Source: Rotaria socialis | Taxonomy: Eukaryota; Rotifera; Eurotatoria; Philodinida; Philodinidae | Assembly: GCA_905331475.1 (NCBI GenBank) | Contig: CAJNYU010001127.1 | Coordinates: 620,001-684,000, forward strand | Length of the DNA stretch: 64,000 bases | Direction: 5' to 3' | Shown here: one piece after another, positions 50,255-64,000 of the stretch | How positions within the stretch are numbered: the stretch's first letter is position 1 | Layout of the letters: every line of letters begins with the position of its first letter | Notes under the pieces: model-generated | The model's input: the letters and a program-made list of their open reading frames with translations, nothing else | Told to the model about the DNA's origin: nothing | The model's database searches: none | Translations under genes and position numbers: made by a program

Positions 50255-51831
50255 ATGGCTGATGAGGAGAAAAAGAAGAAGAATTCATCATTAAGACGAT
50301 GTAGTCTAATTAATAACGACCAAGTCGATGAAGAAAATCGAGCGAATTCGAACTGTGAACAACTGATTCCGATTTCAATCGAATATTTATCAACACCTGC
50401 AACTATTTCAAATAAACGACGTCGCAATTCGATAACAAATGAGCAATCGTTATCAACTCAACTATCTTCAAATAGTCGAGATTTTATTTATGATCGAAAT
50501 TTTTCCATGACACCTACCATAGGAACGCGAAAACGATCAGCACAAGACGATCTAGCCACATTTACAACACATCAATTTATTCAAGAACAACAACAATGTG
50601 TAAGATAAGAATATTTATTTTATACTAGAGAAAAATCACGATGAAATAGCACGAAAATTAATATGCTCCGTGTAGATAAATGTCTCAGCTTGCTTACAAA
50701 ATTTAAATATCGTATATTCAATCAAATATTGAAAATCTCAACTAATCCGAATCTGTTCTTTTTCTTCACGAACAAATTTTTCATGTGCATTTTTTCATCT
50801 CATGTACCTTTGAGTGCCTTAGAAACGATAGTTTTCAAAAACAAATATGCATATTTGCCTTATTTCAAAATCTGCTTTTTTGTAGACTCACAAACGAGCT
50901 CGATACGAGAATTCCAATAATAATACTGAATTAGAAAATCAGCCACCACGTTTAGCAACAAAACGTCGGTCGATATTCTTCGCTCAACAACACGAAGAAA
51001 ATCATCTATCATTACCGTGGAATCATCAATCGACTACAAATGATATTTCATTATTTTTTAATGACACTCCTCCATCACTATCTCATTCAGCCACAACATA
51101 TCATCGAACCAACAGTTTAACTTATCATGAACATAATCCATCCGATCAATATTCATCATTATTAACTGAACATCATCATTCATCAATTTTCCACAATAAT
51201 TCATTAATAACCACAGATCAAAAAAGTAAATTAGTCACGCATTTTGCGCTCAGCCAAATCCAACTCCTCTTTCATTATTTTAGGCACGATACCGAAACCT
51301 TCGAAAGCGAACATACGCTTATTGTCACCACAATTAAATTTTTCCAGTCCATTGCGAACAACAAATTTCCTCTTTGATAATAAACAACAAACAATAATTC
51401 GAACAGGAAACATATCTCCAGCTCATTCCGATTCATCAACCGAATCAACATCTACTTGTTCGTCGGATGAACAGTCGCATAATCATCACCATCAATATCG
51501 TTTCTATCAGCCACAACCGTGGCGTTCCTATCGTGAACGAGAAAATTACGAACAATTATTAGATCTTGCCGAGAAATTATCCGACCCAAATCGTTTCAAT
51601 AAAGTTGACATTCAACAATTCTTGTCCTATCGGTATAAAACACCGTCGATAGCATCATCATCATCAAAGCAAACAGCTTGCGTTATTTGTATGTCACATT
51701 TTAAAAATGGACAACATATTCGTGTACTTCCATGTCAACATGAATATCATTCGAAATGTATTGCACGATGGTTTGCGATGAATTCTTCCTGTCCTATATG
51801 TCGCCGAGATAATTTTCTATCTTCTTGCTGA
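50255..51831 (+). CDS. RING-H2 finger protein, probable E3 ubiquitin ligase
   Basis: Three exons (50255-50599, 50886-51225, 51284-51831) join to 410 aa. A long Ser/Thr/His/Asn-rich, probably disordered region with basic patches (RKRSAQDD; TKRRSIF) is followed by a C-terminal RING-H2 (residues about 355-405). Its ligands are CVIC, then CQHEYHSKC with both His, then CPIC, in the order C-x2-C-x14-C-x1-H-x2-H-x2-C-x10-C-x2-C. The layout recalls the RNF38/RNF44/Arkadia group, which bind E2 enzymes and ubiquitinate substrates. No transmembrane segment is visible. The second intron is 58 bp. Its RING resembles that of the next gene, so the two may be tandem paralogues. Confidence 0.8.
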
Positions 51832-52818
51832 TATATACTTGAATGTATATTTAATTGTACATATCATTTATGGATTTAGATAGTTACGTATATTTCGTTG
51901 TGTGCAACAGTAAAATCTTATATTATGTGTATATTTTTGCGATGTTCAGCAAGAAGACAAAAAAACAACAACTTAGGCACTCTTCTTGTCTTCCTATTTT
52001 ACGTTCTCATCTTTCTTTGAACATTCTTCTTTGTTTGTATGTATACGCAAGACAAGCATCTTTTGTGAGAGAATTAACTATCAGTTAGGTCATCATGTAT
52101 TCTTTCTATTCAGATTTTTTTTTGTTTTAAAAGAGAAGAAAAAAATTAATAGACAAGTATACAAAAGATTATATACGTATTTTTTTTTCTTCTTTTTCTT
52201 ACTGGTGCGTGAAAAGAAATGGGTCATAGATATAGACACATGTGCACATTTTTTAACCTCCGGATAGAAAGTAAATCATTGAAGCCCACATATGAGAGTG
52301 ATCAATTATCATTTTTGCGAGTTACAATTCGCTTGACAGTAGTGGTCATGCATCTTATATATCTGTCTTATCTAGTCCGACGCGCGCGAGAGAAAGAGAG
52401 AGAGAAAGAAAACTGGAGGAGTGTCCGAGCATGCCTTGCGACGGGTGATTTCAATAGGATGTCGACCGCCATCATAAATATAACAAGTATAATTAAAAAG
52501 AAAAGATAGCGTAGTTCCATTTTCCATCGCCTTGTGAAAAAAATAGAGGAGCGAAGAAAAAAAAATACAGAACGAAAGAACAAACTGTATAATTAAGAGA
52601 AAGACGAGACGTCGAGCATCTCTCTCCCTCTTTCTCCCGTATTTGTTCGTTCAGAACGAACAAATGTCTATTCTTAATGTGTGGAGAAAGAAGCATACAC
52701 AGCACAATGCACATACACAGTTGTCGTGACGAAGTGGGCCTACTTTTTTTCTTTTTGTTTGAAACGAATGTATGCATTCAACATGACGACTTTGTTTTCC
52801 TTTGTATAGTTTTAGATC
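51832..52818. other. Intergenic between the two RING-H2 genes
   Basis: AT-rich sequence with CT- and GA-rich tracts. Small frames here are low-complexity and unsupported. Acceptor-like sequences (TTTGTATAG, then TTTTAG) end 3-9 bp before the next ATG. Confidence 0.5.
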
Positions 52819-54519
52819 ATGATGACAGAAGCAGAAAGCACCGCTAATGCGATGTCTCAGTCTATCGGTAAGTTTTACACGAAGTAAACTACAAAACGTC
52901 TTTAATTTATTTTGCGTTTAGATTATAATAACTATACAGTGAATCGTTCATATCCGACAACGGCATATAATTATCGTCATGATAATTCTTGGGAAAAAGC
53001 AAATTACGGAACATTTCATCATCAATCATCATTATTTTCAACCGGTGGTATTTCATCCATTAATAAATTCTATCATCCATCTTTCAACGCCATTCCGAAT
53101 CTCAATAATACAAATCCAAATTTCTATCGGCGTCATAGTATGTTTATAAACATATATACGTTATATACTTATTATGGTTGTCTTTTTTTCTCTCTTTCCT
53201 AGCTGAATCAACCTTACAGACATCGACTTCGCTCTATCCCTCGTCTACATCTAATCATTCTTCAAATGTTCCATTTAATTATTCAAATCATTCATCGGGA
53301 CTTTTTTTTGATTGGAACAATAATGGATCATCTCTAATGCGTACGCAGAGTGCTTCATATCAAGACTATGCGGGATCAAGTATGTGCTTAGTATTAATTT
53401 AATAATCACTGGCAAAATAAATTTATATGATTCAATTAGTTCGAGTTTCTTTTTTTTTATATAGTTTACAAAAATCGCCTGTACGATTTATATTAATCAT
53501 TAGGATTGCATGTTTGGAACAAGGAAGAAGAAGAAATGCATAGTATTAGAGATCATAGGCGGCGGACCCATTAGATTTGGGGAGGCTCATTTAATTTGAA
53601 AAAAAGTTGTAGAAACAGACTACCTGTTAGTACCAGATTTGTTTTGTTTTTAACGCCACCGTTGTTACCAGTTCTTGTCCCTTACGAGACTATATTTCCG
53701 CTACCTATATACAACTTATAAGTAATTATAATGATATCTACTTTTCACTGTTTTAGCTTCATATCCATCGTACAGTCCAATAACTTCATCGCAATTAACA
53801 GCCAACGATAAGTCTACTGTCAATAGCCGAGTATCACAAATGGCATCGAATAACCCTTATCCATCATTTTATAATATAATACCGCCGATAAATTTCCCAT
53901 TAACTCCGCCGTCGTCGATTGTAACTTCAACGATCTCGCAAGCATCGAAGCTTTCTGTTCCGTCCAAAAAAAGCAAACGCCCACGTTTGACTGCTCATGT
54001 TCGTAATGAAATTCTTAAACTTAAAGCAAATAAGCCAACTATATTCGTCTGGGAAATTCAACAGAATCTATTGCAAAATGGTATTTGCACTGCGCAAACT
54101 TTACCAAGTGTAAGTGTTTCATCATAATTTTTTTTCGATCTCATGCTTCCTTCTGTTTTCGTTATTAATAGCCGACAGTTATTCAACGAGTTCTTACTAA
54201 ATCGTCGAAAAACAACAGTGCAACAATTAAAGAAGAACCAAAAGTACATGTCAATTTACCATCAAGATTAAATCCTTCGTCGTCAGTAACAATATGTTTG
54301 TCGCCATCACCATCGCCAACATTATCGAATGGTGAATCGATTTCTGAGTGTTCAATTTGTCTTGAATCCTATCGTAGCGGTCAAGAAGTTAGTATATTGG
54401 CTTGTTCACATGAATATCATTCATCATGTATCGGTGAATGGATGTTAAAAAATCGTTCGTGTCCAATGTGTCGAAAAGATATTCATAATCAACCACAATT
54501 TGTTACACTTTTGATTTGA
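52819..54519 (+). CDS. Chimeric protein: PAX paired-domain RED half plus RING-H2 finger
   Basis: Five exons (52819-52867, 52922-53137, 53203-53379, 53757-54109, 54172-54519) join to 380 aa. The first ~210 residues are Ser/Asn/Tyr-rich and low-complexity. Then, near 215-275, comes a stretch like the second (RED) helix-turn-helix of PAX paired domains: KRPRLTAHV, KPTIFVWEIQQNLL, GICTAQTLPS, then PTVIQRVLTK. By eye about 22 of 52 residues match the Pax6 gene at 62842. The intron after LPS lies at the same position and phase 0 as the Pax6 intron after IPS. The N-terminal PAI half is missing. The C-terminus (about 325-370) is a RING-H2 with ligands CSIC, CSHEYHSSC and CPMC. A DNA- or chromatin-directed E3 ligase is one reading. 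I know of no described gene of this architecture. Confidence 0.8.
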
Positions 54520-54726
54520 ATTATTTTTTGTTTTGTGTTTATTGTAAATACGAAAAGCTTTTCAAAAGACAATATGCTCTCTCTGGCACAACAATGATGT
54601 GATTGAAATAAAATAAAATAAATATTGTTTACTGCTTATGTTTTTCTATAGAAAAAAAAAGAGAAGAAGTCTTCATAATAAATCTAATGAAATTTTCTAT
54701 TTGTTTATGAAATTCAGATAATAAAT

Positions 54727-59784
<5,058 letters not shown>

Positions 59785-62218
59785 TCAGTTGTTGTTCGTT
59801 TTTTTGTATTGAATAAAATCTACACAAGTATATGTGTATAAAGAAAAATATATTTTTTGTTTTATAAAATAAAATAATTATTCAAAATCAGTATGTCGAA
59901 AGAATCAAGATTATGACCAAGTAAAAGTTCTCTTTTTCACAGATATTCCAGTTCAATTATTTTATTTTTGTTGTCATATTCATCTATGCTTGAAATATAT
60001 GAAATAAATATCTAATATTAACTTTCTTTATGAAATGTAAAGGATAATTTAATGATCTTAACCATGCAAAGGAGAAAAAAAGAATATTCTTATAGTGATT
60101 TATACCGGAAACACTAATGGGTGAAAACAGCAAGACGTTTTTTAGAGAAGATAAGATTATCTCATTTATTTATTTCTCTCTATCTTTCATTAATTGTGTT
60201 TTGGCTCGGCAGTTGCTAAATTTGACATCGCCAATAATATAGGTGAGTCTAATGCAATAGTCTGAAAGTCGATTGATAAAAAAATAGAGTAGAATATAAT
60301 TGTCTTTTTCCGCTTCTGTGGTCAGTTGGTTATACTTAGTTCAATTTCTCTCATTTTTTTTCCACAATTCTTATTTTCTCTTTCTGATTGTGAACCCAAT
60401 TGTATTGTCATCAATCGGATCAGATCATGTTCGTTTCAACGAACACACTATGATGAGAAAATGAATGACATTTCAATACTCTCTCTCTCTCTCTCCCTCT
60501 CTCGTTTTTTCTTCTTCCTCTGCTGCAAGACAACAAAAATCACCCTATGAAATATTTCATCTGTTTATCGCAATAAATCAATCAGATCTATAATCTAAGT
60601 ATGGCTAACGTTGATATTTCATTTTTGATTATGATCTTTTCTTCTTTAACTTTCTTTTTTTTGTCGTCTATTAACAATGATAAGTTCTTTGTAATTAGTC
60701 ACTTCTTTTCCTATTGATAGGCATAGCGCTTACACGCAGAGACCCTGAAGGAATGCAATGCTAATTTTACTTTGATCATTTCAGCGGAATAACTGACGGT
60801 GACAGCGACAAGCAAGAGCAAAGCAAATTACATTGCGTTAACACCTCATTTTGTCTTTTTTCCCCTGTCTCTATCATCATCATCAAATAGTTAAGATTGC
60901 TTTTCTTCTTCTTCTTCTTCTATCGTATAAGGAAATATTTTCATATGCGGATATCATCATGCTAGAATGATCATTGATATATAAGCACGAAACTTGCATG
61001 TCGGTGTACTTGTGAACAAAGAATCTACGGTCCCATATATATGTACGAGGCGTTAATCAAATAGAAACGAGGCTAATTATTATCTTTAGACCAAGTGGAA
61101 ATAACAATTCGAGCCTGCTGTGACTGATCGATGATATAGAAGACATGTAGCCGTTTTGTTTTCCCGAACATCTTAAACGAGCCTTGTTTGCGGCGTCAAA
61201 TATCCAAGGGAAGATGTATCATCTATTTAACCTGCTGGTTATAATCATAATTTTGTTGATAGTATCGTAAACATTTTGATGAGTTTTTATTTTGCCGGAG
61301 AAAACGAATATTTACTTTTAATCATAAATGCAATGGCCGTAAATAGTGAGGATTTTTTTCTCTTCTTGCCTTCACAATCTCAGTTTTGCAGGCTTGAAGA
61401 AACAAATTTTTGATTAGTCTATTGCGATTCAAAGAATCCATGTTTGATGGAAATAAAAATTTGCCTATACTACCAGAAGAAAAAACATATTCCTTGATTA
61501 ATTTCAATGAATAAATCTTGACGAATCATTTGAGAGATTAACATATCTTAAATTTTTATAATTTCAATCTATTCATTTTCTCTTCTAATGTTTTGTTCTC
61601 TTCTCAATTTTACGCGTCTATTAATATGCGACAATAACAAACGGATTCTCTCTTTTTTTTAATTAAAATTCTAGGCGTCTTATGTTATATGTTTCGTTTC
61701 GTTTTGTCCGCGAATAATAAGCAAAGGCACATCAATGATTTGATACCAACTTGCAAAATGTTGTAAGATTTTTTCAAGCAGAATTTATGAGACGATAATG
61801 ATTGTCCTTCTCTCTATGAGAATTGTCGCTGCTGACCAGTGTGTCCTTGTCTGATTATGCTATGATGTGTAATCAAGCATAGTTCTTTTTTTTTCTGTTG
61901 CTCTCATGCTGGTCAAGAATAAATCTCGAATTTGATTTCAATCAACATGATACACGGAAGAGTCAGGTAGACGAAGAAGAAGAAAAAAAACAATAAATTG
62001 ATGAACTAAATATAGCCAACCAATGATTAAACGACCCGAGAGGAAAAAGGAATCAGTCAACCAATAGTTAATTTGTTCTCTTCTTTCTTTGCCTACTTGG
62101 TTGCAACAAAGTGGCTTGGTGTTGTCGTCTACAGATGAAGAATGACAAAATGTAAGGAAAAAAAAGGTAGCCAGTCAAGAAAGGGAGAACAAATTTATTC
62201 ATTCGAGCAGAAAAATAG

Positions 62219-62255
<37 letters not shown>

Positions 62256-62841
62256 AAAAGACCGACAAACAATCGGATTTGCTGCCGGTGAACTCCTCTA
62301 TGCCATTTTTCTGTCTCGCGGTCTCTCTCTCTCTCTCTATGTCTCTTTCTTATCCTTTCCCGATCTATTTCTTTTTTTGCTAGTCGTTATACGCTTGCCC
62401 GATTTTTCTCCAGTTTATGTGTTTTGTCTCGATGCTTTCAGTTGTAAGCGCATAAATCGAGCGTTCACACGAGGCTAACTAACCGAATCCGTGCGAGCGT
62501 TGTCCGCCCGCCCGCCCGTGTGTGATCCGAAACAAGTTCCAACTCAGTGAACTGTAAGTTGTTACTAATATTCTTGATCAGAAAAAAGACGAGGACGAAG
62601 AAGAAGAAAGAGAAGAATAGAAGGCATTTCTTTTTTATTTATTTATTTATTGAAAAAACACAAAAACCAAAAGACTAGATATATATTAATATCAGAATTA
62701 GGCCTGGCGTCTATACTATTTTTCCTTCTTCTTCTTTTGATTGATAAGCATAGAATTACAATAATGACGAGGTATACTTGTCATATATTAGCATTTTTAT
62801 TTTCATTTGAATTTTTTTCTTCATTCCAGTTCGTTTAACCA
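59785..62841. other. Intergenic and 5' region of Pax6; CT/GA microsatellites
   Basis: About 3 kb without a supported coding region. It contains a (CT)n tract at 60479-60504, a (GA)n tract at 62222-62250 and a (TC)n tract at 62321-62338. The GC rise and CG dinucleotides around 62460-62525, just upstream of a donor, are consistent with a promoter and first non-coding exon of Pax6. Other short frames are low-complexity. Confidence 0.5.
62554..62829 (+). other. Probable 5' UTR intron of Pax6
   Basis: A donor (AACT|GTAAGTTG) and an acceptor (TTCATTCCAG) frame a 276-bp intron that ends 12 bp before the Pax6 ATG. The preceding exon would be non-coding. The acceptor could also serve SL trans-splicing; RNA data would decide. 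Confidence 0.45.
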
Positions 62842-63742
62842 ATGGATATTCATAATGATCTCTCAATGTCGCATAAAGGTAAGTTATTGTTAAATCCAAT
62901 AACATGTTATTGTTTTGACAAGAAATTAGACGGTGATCGATCACCGGAGGATTTTTTCAATGGTGAATATAAAGGAAAGGAATTTTTGAAATTATGATTT
63001 TCTAATTAATTTCAGGGCATTCGGGAGTCAATCAACTTGGAGGTTTATTTGTCAATGGTCGACCATTGCCTGACACAACTCGAACACGTATTGTTGAACT
63101 TGCACATAATGGCATGCGGCCATGTGATATAAGTCGGTGTTTACAAGTATCAAATGGTTGCGTATCAAAGATTTTGGCACGCTACTATGAAACTGGTTCA
63201 ATAAAACCGCGTGCTATCGGCGGTTCGAAGCCACGTGTAGCGACGTCGGACGTTGTCACTAGAATTGCTCAATATAAACGCGAAACGCCGTCGATATTCG
63301 CATGGGAGATTCGCGATCGTCTTCTAGCAGATAATATCTGCAATCCAGAAAATATACCAAGTGTAGGGGATTTTTTCCGTTTTAAATCATTGACAAAAAA
63401 AATCATCATTTATTTTTTCAGGTTTCATCAATAAATCGAGTACTTCGAAATCTCGGTTCGAAATCTCTGGATTCAATGACCAATCATGAGACCTACTATT
63501 CAGTTGATAATAAACTACGTGTTTTACACAGTCAACCATGGTCATCATCGTCACCATCATCGTTCTATGCTCATCAACCATCGTCAAGTATTTATTCGAA
63601 TAGTGGTGATTCGAATTCTGAATATAAACATCAAACAACCGATATCAATCATGGAGGACCACATCATGATTTAGGAGGTAGAATAATAAAAAAAGAAAAC
63701 GAATTTATATATACTCAACATTTCGTGAAGTCACAGATGTAA
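62842..63742 (+). CDS. PAX6: Pax6 (eyeless) paired-domain transcription factor, 5' part
   Basis: Exons 62842-62878, 63016-63362 and 63422 onward join in phase. The product starts [12 protein letters not shown] and runs into a complete paired domain: [72 protein letters not shown], then [23 protein letters not shown] and [10 protein letters not shown] are Pax6-type rather than Pax2/5/8-type. The intron after IPS is the classical paired-box intron. [12 protein letters not shown] matches the Pax6 linker. No homeodomain is visible. Read through, the frame stops at 63742, but a donor-like GAG|GTAGAATAA at about 63679 suggests a splice to a homeodomain exon beyond the window. If the stop is real, this is a homeodomain-less Pax. 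Pax6 directs eye and anterior neural development. Confidence 0.88.
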
Positions 63743-64000
63743 GCTTTAGTAGAAATCTAGACCACCTGTTGATGCGGATCGGTCGGTTAGAGAACAATTA
63801 GAATTAACTGCTGATGCCCTGAAGTCATATCGAAGAACAAGAAGAAGAGAAAAAAATCATTAAATGAATTTCCTTCTTTTTGTTTCTTTTCTTAATGATT
63901 GATAAATGAAAATAAATGATCAGACGGTCATCAAGGCGGAGTTAGCCTTATTCTCATCTTAAAATAATAACAACAAAAACAACAACATCAGCATGAACTT
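63743..64000. other. 3' end of window, intron or UTR of Pax6
   Basis: Either an intron of Pax6 or its 3' UTR. A frame with PPVDADRSVREQLELTADAL after an acceptor-like CTAG at about 63760 is open but not recognisably homeodomain. Nothing else is supported. Confidence 0.35.

Overview
The window is animal nuclear DNA: very AT-rich, with multi-exon genes whose introns are mostly 49-80 bp, and a clear Pax6 paired box, a DDX41 helicase, a Dispatched-like protein and a Rab11-FIP. The short introns, decayed PARP and ART-TPR genes of a type I associate with bdelloid rotifers, and an AUR1-like sphingolipid enzyme make a bdelloid rotifer (Rotaria/Adineta-like) the best guess. That placement is inference. 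Exon joins below were made by hand from splice sites and reading phase. All full models given have coding lengths divisible by three.

Left part (0-23 kb): a minus-strand secreted or surface protein with three LU (Ly6/uPAR) domains, an EGF-like and a ShK-like domain (234-1793); a nine-exon Dispatched-like membrane protein with a foldback element in one intron (4952-10822); a small EF-hand protein (12069-12736, minus); then a gene-poor stretch with several tiny signal-peptide genes on the minus strand, the last a cystine-knot-like peptide (19157-19369). Next come two broken ADP-ribosyltransferase genes, a PARP catalytic domain (minus) and an ART-TPR gene (plus), and an unrecognised intact 220-aa ORF.

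Middle (24-39 kb): a palindromic foldback element (24208-25824) interrupted by a hAT-type element with an 8-bp target duplication; a KH-like/dsRBD-like putative RNA-binding protein (28160-29699); and a PAP2/AUR1-type inositol-phosphorylceramide synthase homologue (31811-36124).

Right part (39.5-64 kb): a same-strand run of genes: a class II Rab11-FIP (EF-hands, coiled coil, two alternative C-terminal Rab-binding exons), a possible beta-trefoil protein starting 58 bp downstream, an unknown coiled-coil protein, a RING-H2 E3, a second RING-H2 protein that also carries half of a PAX paired domain (RED subdomain) with the Pax intron position, DDX41, and, after 3 kb, the 5' part of Pax6. The PAX-RED/RING-H2 fusion beside Pax6 is the most striking item. 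Several genes have a strong 3' splice acceptor a few bases upstream of the ATG, and two intergenic gaps are very short, which would fit SL trans-splicing and polycistronic units. Two N-gaps with homopolymer runs (18.3 kb; 58.6-58.8 kb) are assembly artefacts.
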